DNA from: Cucumis sativus
Taxonomy: Eukaryota; Streptophyta; Magnoliopsida; Cucurbitales; Cucurbitaceae
DNA: 64,000 nucleotides
Direction of reading: 5' to 3'
Assembly: GCF_000004075.3 (NCBI RefSeq)
Contig: NC_026660.2
Location: 14,961,837-15,025,836, forward strand
The position numbers and the translations under genes were made by a program. Within the stretch, counting starts at the first letter, position 1; the number at the start of each line of letters is the position of its first letter. The notes under the pieces were generated by a model, which saw nothing but the letters and a program-made list of their open reading frames with translations, did not search any database and had not been told where the DNA came from. Positions 1-13,700 of this stretch are shown here, in pieces.

Positions 1-1388
1 TAGTTAGTCCTCTTGCTTAATAAGCTTAAGCACAATCAAAGACATATTGAGAGAATTAAATATAATCTTTAACCAAGTCTAAACCCAACAAAACACAACC
101 ACTGCCCCTAAAACAAAATAGGATGATATGATAATGGAACTAGTCTTAACTAAATTAGCACAAAAGAAACTTTGATTTTTTTGTTTTCGGTCTGAAAAAG
201 AAAGATCCTAACATTATATATGTGTGTGAAGTGAGTTGTGAATAAGAATTAAGAAGTGAGTGAATGACATTGAAGAAAAGTGATAAAATGAAGGGTGTAG
301 AAACAAACAGCAGCAACAGAGAGTGCTTAGCTAATGGGAAGAAGGGTTTGGAATGACTTAGAATCTTTCAGAGAGAGCTGAGCTTAAAGTCAATATCTGC
401 CTTTTTTAACAAATAGTAGTAATAATAATAACATCCCTTCCATTTCCATTTCTATTTTCTACAATTGCCCCCATCTGATTTGACACTTCTGACTCTCACA
501 CACACATATTTATTTTGTAAGGGTTGATTTGTTGAGAGTTGTAATCTGTAAATTTACTTTTCGAAAAAGTTTTTCTAATCCATGTTGTTTATTTTCAAAC
601 ACATGGTAAGGGGTTACTTACTCTTGAACATATTATTATTAGAGTGTTGTAACAGCTGTTTGATTATAATATGTGGAATTGATAAAGTTTGTTCTTCAAC
701 TCTAAAAGAAATGGTGTAAGAGTTCGAGTATCTGATATCTGAATAGTAGAGTTAGTAGAGAATTTCTATTTATATACTTGATAGGGGTTTAAGAAGTGAA
801 GTAGATTGATTGTGTCGAACATTATACAATTTTTAATATCATTTTTTTTATCATTCTTATATGATTATTTTGTATTTTATTAAATTTATTTTTACAGTAG
901 TTATTACCCAAATTGTTTGCTCACATTTGTTTATTTTAGTTGGTAACTGTTCTTAAATTTCTATATTCATGTTAATATGGTTTAAAGTATTAATTATAAT
1001 CAATTTCTTGTTTACTGAGTTCAATTTATTTGCATGAATTTTTTTGGTTTAATTTAAATCATCTTTTAACAAAATGTTTGTTAATTTTGCAATTGCTCTA
1101 AAATAAGAAGAAGAAAAAAAGAGTTGTGATAATGATGTTGTAATTTGTAATTAATAAAAATTTATGATTCTAATACATATACACATGGAATTAGAAAATT
1201 AATTGGAAATCAACTAAAGAAAGGAAGAACATATGATATTTTATTATTATATTTTTATATATATATAATAGTTATACAATACATACATATGGACACATTT
1301 ATTTTTTCTTTTATATTAAGAAAAAATCCATTTTTATTTAATAGTAATTTGTGTTTATGAAGGTTTGTCGTGAGAGAATTCAATGTTG
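1..1388. other. AT-rich flank downstream of the first RBOH gene
   Basis: No gene recognised. The stretch is AT-rich with short homopolymer runs. It lies beyond the stop codon of the minus-strand RBOH gene at 1389, so its right end probably contains that gene's 3' UTR. No repeat or RNA gene could be supported. Confidence 0.4.
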
Positions 1389-4300
1389 CTAAGTGCCTTC
1401 ATGATGGTACTCAAATTGTGTAGAATCATCGCTATGTTTTCTGCATTTAATAGCTACTTCATTAAAACTGGAGTCTCCACAAAAGAATACACCTACAAAA
1501 TCCCAAACACAACAAAAATGATGTTAATTCATTATTAATGATTAGTTTATAGAAAAATGGTTTTAAATAACAACATTGTTAAAAAATATTTAATAAACTC
1601 AAATATTTAAATTAATTCTTACCTATCTTACCACTGTGTTCCTTTTTCAATTTTAAGAAAACAGTTTCCCAATCTGGTTTTCCATGGCGAGCCCTTATCT
1701 GTCATAATTTACATTATACTATATATAATCAATTTAATTAATTCAAAAACTCATTCATCATCATATAAATTAAACCTATATATAAACATTACATCTACCC
1801 TCAACTTTCTCCATAATTTGTTATCAGAATATTACCCGACTTCGAGAGATGAAATCAATTTCCTCAATTTTAGTTTGTATATTTTGCAAAATGGTGACGA
1901 AGACGGATCGTGGATCTCCTTCCCTTTTGATGCTACTTAAATGGTTGTTCATTTCAATTACTCTCTGGGAATGGTTTAAATATAAATGGTTATCAATACA
2001 TAGATTGAAATATATAATATGAACATCGAGCAACATATTACTTTTTAATAATTGTTTTAAATGAAAAAATTGTTGAAAAAATTTAATCTAAAACTTTACT
2101 CTATATATGTTTATAAATATTTTGCTTTATATGCTATAATATGTATAGTTCTCCTTTTTTCCTTTTTTTTTTTAATAAAAAGTATTGATAAATAAGAAGT
2201 ACTTTAAAAGCTATATTGATTTAAAATTTGTTGGCTGAAGGCTTTTATGAAATGAATTATCGAAAAAATGATTTTAAAGGCATAATTTTTATTAACATAA
2301 AGTATAGAAGTTGAATTTTCATTTAGATTTTAAAAACAAAATTAAGATTTTAAAAAATTGGTTTGATTAAAAAAGAAAAAACTATAAGAAATTACAAAAC
2401 TTGAAATGCATAAGTTTCTGTCTGCGTAATTTTAAGAAGCAAAAAAAGCAAAAACAAAAGAGTAACAACAATTTGTTTTTGTATTTATGCATGTATGTGT
2501 GTATATAATATAATTAAGCTAAGAATTAGATGGGTTTATTTATAAAGCCTTTCTTACTTTAAACTTATTCCAAACAAACAAAAAGTGGATGAATAATTTT
2601 CAACATACTCCGTTATCATGTTCGGCCACATCATTCATGACCCCTTTAAACCATTCAAATGATTCTTCCGTTCGTGTTATCCAATAAAAATAAGCCTTCT
2701 TAAATTTTGATTCACCATTTTCATCTGTTGACTTTTCTTTTTCCTGCAATAATATGAATTTAATGATTATTGAGCTAGTTATTATTGTTGTAAGTTATTA
2801 TACGTTTATAGCAAAATGTAATGATAAGTATGTCATCAAACTATAACAAATAGTAAATATTGTAGCAAACTGTAATATACGAGAGCGAACGTAATTAGAA
2901 AAGTAAAAATATGGTAGTTCCATGCACTTACATGTGTTTTGATTTGGTTTAATATATCTTTCAAGATGCTAATCATTGGGGTGGCCCCTGTTCCAAAGCC
3001 TATGAGCAAGAGAACCTTGTACTTTTTATAATCTTGCGTTACCGCTCCATATGGTCCTTTTATTAAAATCTTTGGATATTTCTCACTACATATACAAAAA
3101 CATCAACTAATTAAATGTTTATCATACGTTAAAATAGTCATTTAGGTTTTAAGAATTAAGTGTATTTCATCTCAATATCTTTCTATGCTTTACATCTTTG
3201 AGATTTTAGTCCATTTTCAAAACTAAAAACAAGTTTTTTTTTTTTTTTAAATAGCCTCTTCTTTTAATTTTTCAAAAATTTGATTGGTGTAGACAATTAC
3301 AATGGAAAAGAAGTTTTTGTAGAAGTTATTTTTTTAATGTTACAATATATCATAATTATGATCTCCAATACCACGATGTTTGTTCAATTTAATCTCTTAT
3401 ATTTTCAATTGTTGGATTTTAATACTTTTACTTCCAATTAATTTTAATAATAATAATTTTTCAGACAACAAAATAAAGTGCAAATATGTTTTCAAATTTT
3501 ACAGTAAAAAAATATAAATAACAAAAAAATGTTTTTTTCTAACTTATTTCTTACTCTTTTCATTTTTAAACCCTTAAAATATTTGTTTTTCATTTTGTTT
3601 CTCACAATTATTACAAGATTCAACTAATATTTGGGATAGATTTGTTGTTATTTTTAGAGAATTCTAATTCACATCATTAGCTTTAGCATTTATTTATTTC
3701 TTTTACAAATTCCAATTTGAATCTTCTTTTCTTATGTGTTTAAGTTAATTTTTTTTAAAACTTAAATTTAAAGGTATTATTGCAGGGGTATATTTTTTTT
3801 TAAAAAAAAAACAACATGCCTATTACACAATATTGATTTAAACTTGTCAAAAACATGATAGAAAATGGAAAATTGAAATTGATGGTTTAAAAATGAAGTT
3901 GGATTTGAAAAGTTGCATTAGAAAAGACACTTAGATGAGAAACAAAACGATAATTTAAGGAATAATATATATATAAAAATGATTACCAAAAGGAGATGAA
4001 AGTGTTTTTGAATTTTATTTAACTCACTCACCCGGATTCCCACTTAGAATCATTTATATTTTCTTGTCTGTGTATTCCACCGATTTTTGTAATTTTTCCT
4101 CCTTCAACTGCCTGCATTTAGTGTCTAAAAATGGAAGGTAATCCAAAAAAGATGACATAATAAAAACAAAAACAAACGTGAAATCATTTCATTTGATTTA
4201 AGTTTTTTCTAGATGAGAATTGACACATGTTAAATGATTTTCAACAATTTTGTCTCAGATTAATTAAGCTATTTTCTTTAAAATTGAGTATTTTTTCTTA

Positions 4301-7300
4301 GCATATTATGTTTCTATCTCATTTTTTATTTATGTAATATATGGTCTGTTAAAATGATATAAGAATTGCTATCGTCCTTTAGAAGTAATTAATAATAAAA
4401 ACTAATTATACAATAAGGAATTACTCCAACTCGTTAAAGGCATATGTCCTCTAAACACACACGCTTACGTTAGAATTTGGTATTAATTTTGAAAGTAACT
4501 TTTAATCAATTAAGAGAAAGTAAGGGTACAATATATATACCTTTCCAAATCTTTCTACTAACTTTTCTGTCCAATCTCCTGCATTACGTATATGAAGACT
4601 TAAATACTCATCGTCTGGTGCAGAAGTGATAGAAAATGGATGCCTGCATAATATATCATTCCAAAAGTGAAAAAAGAAAGAATCAACCTTTTTGTTCCAG
4701 TGATTTTTTCTTAGTCTCTATATAATTAATGACTCTTTCTAAATAAATATATAAAATCCAATGTTATGGTTATGTTAGAACTCATTACCAATTTTCATAT
4801 ACGACTATCCTATTAGGAATGATAACCCTAGCGTAATGATCATTGTCTATTGCGACTTTTATCTTTTTCACACTTTGTTGTGCGCTTCCATCTTGAATAT
4901 CACACTTGAGTTGACAAAATAATTAAAGATCACGATAGACAAGACCATTACGTAATTAGGATTATGATAGATAGATCATTTCTAACGTGATATTGATTGT
5001 ATAAGAAGTGTACATATATAAGGTAAGGCTTGATGCAGAGAAGAAGGGAGAATAAGTTATAAATACAAGAATGTAGAAGAAAAAAACCTTCCACTATAAT
5101 TATTGTTGAACTCAATCAAATATATTAAACTTGCAACTTATATCATTCCCACGGCTAAGTTATTAAAAGATGAGAAGTATATTTACCATTCACATGCTGC
5201 TATATCCTCGCAATTCACATACACATAACTCCCACTTTCGTACTTGAATCTTTTAGGTTTTTCCAAACGTAGTGCTACTAGATCATTTTTACTATATACC
5301 GTTGCCTGCAAAATCCAATAAATTAAAACATATACACCGCCACGACAAAAACAATAAATAAAGTAAGAGATCTCACGATTTTAACAAAAACAATAAACAT
5401 ATACACCTATTAATTTTAGTATTTAATGAACTTTCAAATAATAAAATTAACATTATCTTTGTACCTTCAGTACTTTTACTTCATATATTTGTTTCTTGAT
5501 TATTGTATAAATTCCCTCGCTTGTATATACAAGCATCGGGATTGCAACGTACTTCCATGTCTGCATACAAAAGGAAATTATAATCACTTTTTACCATTGA
5601 AAGATTTTATGTGTGAAAGTACATAAACCATAATTCAACTGGCATGGTGTTGTAATATCAATCTCGAAGTTTAAAGATTGATTCTCCCTTTTCTTGATCG
5701 CATCCACGTGATAAAATAATGATATCAATAATAAATAATGCATAATCCTGTAATTTAACATTAATTCTAAAGACTTTAGGTTGAGTACAAATAGGATTAA
5801 TGTAAGATTTATATTATTTAGAACTGTCTCCCCTAACCAACCAAGCTAAAATAAGATAAACAGAACAGTAATCTGACATCTGACATATATTATTTCCCTT
5901 GAGATTGCTATACTAAAAAAACAGAATGAATGAATGAAGATAATAAGTTCAGACCAAGAGCGATAAAACTACGTACCGTTCTGTTCAACCAGTCGGAAGC
6001 TAGCGAGTCGAAGTAGCCATGAAGAATCAGCAAGGGATAGACAAGAAAAAGCAAACGATGTGCATACCAGAAGGCATTGAAACCTATTATATGGTAACAG
6101 GATTCCCTTGTACCCCTACTACTTTTCCTAAGACAATGAATTCCAAGTATGAAGGCGCAGGACATTATACTGAACATGAGGATTCCAGTAACACCAGGAA
6201 CACTAATCAAATCAAAATTACTTGGTTTCTTGGAGTGATCAAAACTTGGCTCAATAATTCCCTTGAGCTTGTAGCTTAAAGATAATGTTGACAATAACGG
6301 AAACCCACATCCCAAATGCATAGCCATATGGATAAAAGTGGCTATTGAAATGGCTAAACCAACCATCATGTGAAAGAAAATATGATCATCAAATGGGAAT
6401 ATGGAGCTGAGAAATGTGGATTTAAGTGTTGTTAGTGAACGTCTACAAGCAAGAAACAGAATTAAACCCATATTGAATTTCAGAGTCTCAGCTGCTCCTT
6501 TTGCTATACCAGTGCAATAGTTTATTAGTTCATAATCAAATGGCTTCTTCTCCTTGTATTCATTGAATTTCCAAATAAACAGACTCACATTTATGGCTAA
6601 CCACAGGGTTGAAAACCAGATTTGTTTTCTGTTCTGTTTTATCACTTCTAATGTTTCTCTTACAAGAGTGCAAACATCTGGCCAAAGTGATACTTCATCA
6701 TCAACTTCCCCCTTCAACACGTTGGCCTCTTTAGATTTGCTTAGTTCTTTGACTAGAAGTTTCAAGTGCTTTTTCTGTTTGGAAACATCAATGCTTTTTC
6801 AGTAAAGGTTTAAATTAATTAAATTCCCCGTTTGTTTTTTGTTTTTAAAAAACGATCACACTCAAGCCACATGAATCAAAACTGACAAGGATTCAGCCCT
6901 TGATGATCCTGACTTTCCACTCATTCATGAATCCTTGGTGAATTCAAGTGTTACAGAAACAGATATATGTTAAAAGTTTAGAAACTAAGATGAAACAAAT
7001 CTTAAAAAGGAACCAAAATGGAAGTTAAAAGTTTATTATTAATTATCATATGATAGTACCTCAATGGAACCATTGCCGTCTGGATCAAACTCTTTTATGA
7101 TCAGAGATGCGTAGTTTTCAATTTGGTTTTCAATACTTTTCAAATTGTTTGCAGAAGCAGTCCACTTCAGTATGGTCTCAATCTCTTCCTTTGAGATCTT
7201 ATCGTCATCATTCAAGTCACACCTTAAAAACAAATTTGTTTTCAAACCGAATAAATTATCTTAAATTCATACATTTCATACTTCCTCACTTTCTTTTTTA

Positions 7301-8121
7301 CTCAATAACTTAATTATGGTTAGAAGTCGTCAAGCCAATAATATAAAAACGTAAAAAAAAGTAAGATATATATGGTTTACTGACACTATTTAGCTATGTC
7401 CACGCAACAAAAGAAAGAGCAGAGAGAATGTTCTCATAATACAAAACGACACTACTAGATGTTAGCAAGACCTTCGTATTTGGTTGTTGGTGTTGCACCA
7501 TATAACAAATTCAAGTCATTTCAACAACTATCAATATTAATCGAACAAGAATGACATTTGAAAAGAAATGTGGAGGATGGTTGTTCTAACAAGAGGAATT
7601 GATAACCAAAATCAAACTCACGAAGACTTATACTAAAGTAGATAATATTAAACCAACATTTGAGGAGAATGCATAAGAGAACTTACAAGTCAAAGAAAAT
7701 GGCAAGCCTAGTTTCCTGATCATCCCGTTTCAGTTCATCCCAAAACTCTTTCAATTGTTGCAGAGTAATCCCATCGTCAGGCTTTATTTTTTTTCTCTTT
7801 GACAGTACATCAAACAGTTCATAGGCAAAATGTTTAGATCTCTCATCAAAGCCTAATAACAGAAACAAGAAACAAGAAATTCAACAATATTGAAAAATGT
7901 ATGGAGATTAATCAAAGAGATAAAAAGAAGGAAATTCAATTTTCACCAATGCAGACTCCAAAATTTTTCTTGAAAAGTTTTCCATTGACCATTTGTTGGT
8001 GGAATTTTGTCTTAACATCATCCCATGATTTGACTACGGAAAAATCCAGAAAGCTCAAAAGGTTATTTTTATTCGGATCAAATGGTGAAGAAGGCTGTTG
8101 TGTTGAATTTTCATTGGCCAT
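1389..8121 (-). CDS. RBOH: Respiratory burst oxidase homologue, divergent copy (765 aa, 13 exons)
   Basis: Predicted plasma-membrane NADPH oxidase that would pass electrons from cytosolic NADPH through FAD and two haems to apoplastic O2, giving superoxide. Exons read on the minus strand: 8121-7947, 7852-7687, 7222-7060, 6774-5977, 5560-5465, 5305-5187, 4643-4541, 4111-4032, 3085-2932, 2743-2609, 1964-1836, 1698-1623, 1492-1389. All borders are GT/AG and the summed frame is open. Seen: an EF-hand ([12 protein letters not shown]), a second calcium loop (DPDGNGSIE), a ferric-reductase membrane core, all four haem-ligand His (FH and IH 14 residues apart, then the first His of YAHR and the His of LHGYF), HPFSITSAP for FAD, and GPYGA, GTGATP and VFFCG for NADPH. 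Odd: the N-terminus is half the length of its neighbour's, CDFPRL reads CGFPLL, YAHH reads YAHR, and the protein ends in HHEGT, not in the family FHKENF. Long AT-rich introns (up to ~950 bp) hold no recognisable insert. It may be neofunctionalised or decaying. Confidence 0.82.
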
Positions 8122-8799
8122 TTGACCTTGGAAGATGATAATGATGATGATGATGAATTGAAGAGTACTTGTAAGTGTGAGATTAAATAACAATTAGTTT
8201 TTATACCAAACTTGGATTGTTCTTTAGGAATATATTGCTTTGCTTGGTTCTTTGTTAAAGAAATTAACTATTGGAGAAGAAGTGCAGCAAAAATTTGAAG
8301 AGAATAATGTTTTTGTATGGGACGTAGCTGCAGCAATTAAGCAAAGCAACATTCCTTTTTCTATTTGATAAACAAGTTTCATCTCCTTTTCCATTTTGAT
8401 CATGCCCATTTCAACTTTATCATTATTTTTACTACAATTCATGATTACAATCACATCTGTAAATGTGGAATATAAATGGTGATTGATGTTTTGTTCACTT
8501 ACTTAAAATATACAATTTAGACTTGTATATTTTTTTGTTGTTTTGGAACGTCCATTTTGATAATTTTTTAAATTTTGAATAATGTATTCATGCATGCATC
8601 TTCTAAATATCTTTATAATTTCATCAATATAACTAAACCTCTCTCCAATTGTTGCATAACTTCAACTAACTTCTAACTAATATACACAAGTGTGTTAATA
8701 ACTATCAAGTTTGTAATTCAAATTTTCTATCCTTAAATTGTACTAAAAAATTAATTAAATCATCTTTTTCCTGAAAATATTTATAAATATAGCAAAGTT
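8122..8799. other. Upstream region of the divergent RBOH gene
   Basis: AT-rich probable promoter and 5' UTR of the minus-strand RBOH gene. An in-frame ATG occurs at 8193-8191, giving a 24-residue isoleucine-rich N-terminal extension encoded by an ATC/ATT repeat. I preferred the ATG at 8121 because RBOH N-termini are cytosolic and hydrophilic. No other gene is supported. Confidence 0.4.
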
Positions 8800-9003
8800 T
8801 TATTCGCTTAGGCTTGGGCCCATTTGTTTTATTGGGCTTGAGTCCATCTGCTTGTTGAGCTTGAACTTGACTAATCTGTTTATTAGACTTGAATTAGGTT
8901 GAATTGAGTAAACTTAATTATCAAAATTCAATAAAATATAATTATCGAATATTTGTTGTAATGATGTGATAGAATTTAATTGGCCGAAATTTCTTGCTCA
9001 ACA
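8800..9003 (-). repeat. LTR fragment, inverted relative to the solo LTR at 10027
   Basis: Read on the minus strand from 9003, it begins TGTTGAGCAAGAAATTTCGG and continues through a stretch matching the first part of the LTR at 10027-10711, including the CAATTAAATTC and CTCAAGCCCAA-type segments. The inner end is not defined. It is a truncated, opposite-orientation copy of the same LTR family. Confidence 0.5.
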
Positions 9004-9131
9004 GCCCAAAAACCAAAAAACTCAAAACAATAAAACAAAATCAAATAAGATGTTTTTTTCTTTTATATAATTTTTTAAGTTTTCTTTAGACAAAAATTCT
9101 TTAAGTTTAATTTTTTTTTAAAGTTAGTTTG

Positions 9132-9132
<1 letters not shown>

Positions 9133-9210
<78 letters not shown>
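9133..9210. repeat. (AT)n microsatellite
   Basis: About 78 bp of nearly pure AT dinucleotides, broken once by a TT step near 9167. It is potentially length-variable and cruciform-forming. Confidence 0.95.
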
Positions 9211-9211
<1 letters not shown>

Positions 9212-10026
9212 CCTATAATTGAAGTTCTTACCAACCATTAATTGTGCTTTTTACTAAGAAAGAGAGTGAAATGAATTTATTATTTAAAAAATAAATAGTT
9301 ATTCAAATTTTAAAACTACTACTAAACAATGAACGTATGAATAATATTTTTTCTTTTTAGTCGATAGTATTTGCGATAACTAATTGAATATTTTTAAATA
9401 GTCTTTGTACAAATCATTCGTAAATGAAAAAATTATATACAATCCTAAATGTAGTCTACACATCAAACACATACTATTAAAATATACATTAAAATAATTT
9501 ACAACCAATACACAAACTATTTTAATCAAACTATAATAACATAGAAGCTATAATAGCTTACTCATTGTCTCAAACACTTCCTTAATTTCAAGTTGACACG
9601 ACATCGGTTAAATAAGAAATCATAGTTAGTTTGATGAAGTAGTTGGTGGTGTAGGTTGGGAGAAACATTTTCATCTTTTTATCATTATTCTTCACTCTCC
9701 AAATTTGAGTCGTGAACAGAAGTATTTGCTTTCTACAACGGTGGACTTAAAAAGGAGAGTTTGGTTTTTCTTTTCTTTCCTTTCATGCTTTTTTTTGGTT
9801 CAAAACCCTTCACTATTCTTTGCTAAAAGAGCTCCCTTTAAGGCCTAACCTCATTTGCATTTAGTCAAGTCATGAACCTTTCTTTTTCTTTTTATCTAAA
9901 TCCTCATGATAGACATAGCCATGGAAATTGTTTACTATTTGTACTTAGGTCTCTAGCATCTACACGTTTGTGTTTAGAAGGTGTTCAAAACAAAGAATGT
10001 GGTTGTGAACTTGTGTGATTTATAAT
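9211..10026. other. AT-rich spacer between LTR remnants
   Basis: No open reading frame, RNA gene or repeat structure could be supported in this stretch between the AT microsatellite and the solo LTR. Confidence 0.35.
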
Positions 10027-10711
10027 TGTTGAACAAGAAATCGACCAATTAAATTTTGTCACGTCATCACAACAAAATTGTGATGGTTATAATTTGATTG
10101 GATTTGGGTAGTCAAGTTTTTTCATATCCAACCCAATTCAAGCCCCCGATAAGAAATCTGGCCAAACAAGAGGTACAAGCTCGAGCCCGCCAAGAAAATG
10201 GGGCAAAATGGCCTAAGCTCAAGCCCAACAAGCAAATAGGCCCAAGCACAAACCCACTAAGCAAATAGGCACAAACCCAAACCCACTAAGCAAATAGGCC
10301 CAAGCCCACCTAAAGTCCATGAAATTTCTCTATGAATAAAGACCTTTACCATTCATTTGAGGGGTATTTAGTTGAAGAAAGAATTGAAGCTCTGAAGTAC
10401 CGAAGATTTGAAGATTCAAACTTCTACAAGCTCTCAAGACGTGCAAGTTCGTATCAACCTCGAGATCAACAACTTCTGAAAGATTGAAGACTTGGAAGAT
10501 TAAACTTTCATTAGATTCCAGAAGATCGAAGCTCAAATCAACTTGCAATTACAACATCCTGAAGATCGAAAATCGAGAAATTCTAAGTTTTTAACTTGTA
10601 TTCGAGAGAAATCATCAAATTAGTAAATACTAGAGATTGTATTCACAATATTTATCAATATATCAAAGTTTATTTCCACGAATTACATTTCTTCGAAATC
10701 TCGTGTAAACA
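10027..10711 (+). repeat. Probable solo LTR (~685 bp)
   Basis: The segment starts TGTTGAACAAGAAATCGACC and ends CTCGTGTAAACA, i.e. TG...CA termini. It is flanked by an imperfect 5-bp direct repeat, ATAAT at 10022-10026 and ATGAT at 10712-10716. Inside are a 29-bp tandem repeat and a promoter-like TATGAATAAAG near 10331. No coding domain adjoins it, and a second, inverted partial copy lies at 8800-9003. A solo LTR left by recombination of a retrotransposon fits best; the autonomous parent family is not identified. Confidence 0.6.
10232..10318 (+). repeat. 29-bp tandem repeat, three copies, inside the solo LTR
   Basis: Units begin GCAAATAGGC at 10232, 10261 and 10290. The third is diverged and truncated. 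The C-rich CCCAAGC/ACCCACTAA composition contrasts with the AT-rich surroundings. Confidence 0.8.
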
Positions 10712-13700
10712 ATGATGTTTAGAAGTTAATAAAACATAAATTCCATATCTTTATTATATTAATTAAGCCTCTAAGCTTTTAGAAATGAATAAACTTAAAA
10801 CTTTTAGACAAAATTTAATTTGAAAATTGTTCTTCATTTAGTGTAACCATCTATTTTCTAAAAATTGACATATGAAAAAATCTATATGTATTTTAAGAAT
10901 TAATTGATGGATGATTTCTGAAGGTAACTGTAATGAAGAATCAAAATTAACCAATTACACATGAATTTATGAACGAAATTTGAAAATTGATACAATTACA
11001 TAAGTTTAACATTTAAATTGATACAATTCTTAGTTTAATATTTTAATTGATGTAATTTTCGAAAAGATCAGGAGTATAGAATTACAAGAAAAAATATATA
11101 TATGAAAAGAAAAAGAAAAAAAAGCTTCATTGAAACTTATGTCAAAGTGGTATTTTTAAAGAAGAGCATTGAAGAGCCTTCTCACTGGCCCCTGCTTTGA
11201 ATATCATTCATAAGTGATCCTATTTACTTCCCCACCTTTTTAGAGAAAGAAAAAAAATGTGTTTCCCCTATATCAAAATTTCAGATTTTATAAATGGTAA
11301 ATATGGATGGACTTCTCTTCGTCTCTATGATTATCATTTTAAAAAATTATTATATTTTTCTATGAAATGTTTTTCATTAATATTTTATTTGGTCTTTCTT
11401 CAAAATTAGTTCTAATTTTAAATTATCACATTTGCATTCAAAATTGCTTTTTCCTTACTTTTTGAGATATAAGAATGGTGTCATTTTACTTGCATCGCCA
11501 TCAACCAACACTACCAAAATATTCTTACTTTATTTTTTGTCATCTTCGTCTTTGTGGCCGTCTTCTTCTTCTCTACTTTTCTTTCTCAATTGTGATTGCA
11601 TGGTGTTCGTTGGCTTTGTGTTCACCGAACAGATTGTGGGGTTGTCAAAAAGGATTTGAGAGGCCATTGAAGCATTAGATACAAGAGTTGTTTTTCTTCA
11701 TTTGCTATTGGGCATTCAATGGATAGATTGTCACATTCGGTTTTTGGCAAAATATTAAAAGAGCCGATATGCTCCAACCACATTAAAAAGAAGGTTAAAT
11801 TGTAAAAAAAAATGTCACTCAATGTCAAATTACCCTTAAACTTTTAAAAGTTTAAAAAACGTCATTAAACTTTAAAAATGGTTTAAAAAATACATTTATT
11901 TAACTTTAAATGAAAACCGTTAAAGTTTTGTTTAAAAAATACTTTTGATCATTTGAAAAGTTTCATAAAAGCTATGCATGCAAATGTTCTTACTTTAAAA
12001 GCTTTCAACAAGATGAGATTAGACAAACAATAGTTCAGAAGCTTTTAAGGGAGAAAAGGTAAATCCACAATGAAGCATATAAATCCCAGCATCTTAAAGC
12101 AAATCCAAGATCAATAATAAGAATGGTGAATTGTAGTAAATTGTTTTCCTCATCTTATAATGTGATGCTTTGGAATACCAATAACTTTGCATGAGTTGAA
12201 AGCAATGCCATCAAAGTATCATCGGATTAGAAACATTAAAAGAAGAACAAAAGGTTCCAAAGAAATGCTATTTTATAGCATTATTGAACAAAATAGAATC
12301 AACCTCTAGCACTATGGAAGTCTAGTTATAGTTATAGTTAAGTCAAGTCATCAATAACAAAGAAGTAATAATTCAAAGACTTAGTTTTAATTTGTAGGTT
12401 GTTAGGTAGCATAGTGTTAGTCATTTTTTAAAAAACTTAAAGTGAGCCAAGGTTGGCCCATTCATATTAGAAAGCTAAGGCCAACGCTAGTTTAAGTTTC
12501 TTTTGAGGTGTGTATGTATGTATGGTACTGAAGAAGAAATTTCTATTAAAAGCTATCTAAACTTGATTGGAGAATGTTATGGGATATAATAATAGAAAGG
12601 AAGAAAGTAGAGGCAATGTGAATTCGATAAAATGGAGACAAAGGCCAAACTTTAACAAAAGGAAAGTCTCAAGGTTGACCCCAAAAGAATTAACAAGGTC
12701 ATTTAAGGTAGAGCCCAACAACAATAAGACCAGTGTAGACATGAAAAAGAGAAAATATAAGGAAACTTCATCAATAAGAAACAACATGCTACAATAACAC
12801 TAAAGGAAACAACATAACCAAAAGAAGTGAACATCGATGCTAAGGAAACTTTTAGCCATCATGGTTAGCAAAGTATACTAGTGTTAGTTAGATAAGTGGT
12901 ATAGTATTTTGAGAGAGCGCTGCTCCTATAATTAAAGTGGAAGACAATAATTATATGTGATTGTAATAAATTTTCATATCATAATTTTTCTTATGCTTGA
13001 AGTTTTTTCACGTTAATTTTGTGTCTTCCATTTTAATGATTTTATTTAATTTCTTGGTTGTTTTTGCTTTTGGAACTTATTCTTATCTTGGTGGGAGGTT
13101 TTTCCCAACATTTTTACCAGTGAGACTATTGGTTTTTCATCAGAAAGGGGTATGAAAGTAAGAGTCTGGAATGTGAGTTTAGGTGTCAATTTATGGTTGG
13201 AAAGGGGGCAGAATAAAAGAAGAGAGAGAGTGTGCAAGACATAATCTACGTTTGAAGTAATCTATTTTGGTAATTACACCTTGATATGGTTATGATGTAA
13301 ACAAAATGACAAAGAAATAAAGATAGAAGGTTAAGTGTTTCATTTTCGATCCAAAATCTGGAGTCATACATTCAACCAATAAATAAAAACACTATTTCTT
13401 TCTTTATTTAGCCATAATCACCACCACTCGTATTTCAAGCTTCAAAGTGGAGGCCAACTCCACAAGAGGTAAAAGGATTAAAAGCAATGCATGATAGCTT
13501 TGATAAATCCACACCTTTTTTTTTTCCCTTTCCTTACAGAAATCAATCGATATCAATTAGACAACAATTATTAGAGAGCAGCAAAAGTTGATGGGAGATT
13601 GCACAAATTGCTACGCTGGATAGTGGAATTTAAAGCATTCTTCTTCCTTTTTTTTCCCTACTTTTTTTAGACGAAAACAAGCAGCTTACAAGTGGAAAGA

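Noticed and set aside
6019..6805. Plus-strand open frames opposite RBOH exon 4
   Set aside because: They are antisense shadows of a conserved coding exon on the minus strand, with no domain of their own.
8224..8454. 76-codon minus-strand frame upstream of the divergent RBOH
   Set aside because: No domain, low-complexity composition, no splice path that joins it in frame to exon 1; more likely promoter or leader sequence.
11432..11828. Overlapping short frames on both strands in the RBOH spacer
   Set aside because: Competing frames on both strands, no recognised domain and no coding bias.
12557..12797. 76-codon frames on both strands
   Set aside because: The plus and minus frames mirror each other over the same bases; a Lys/Asn-rich translation is expected from AT-rich DNA.
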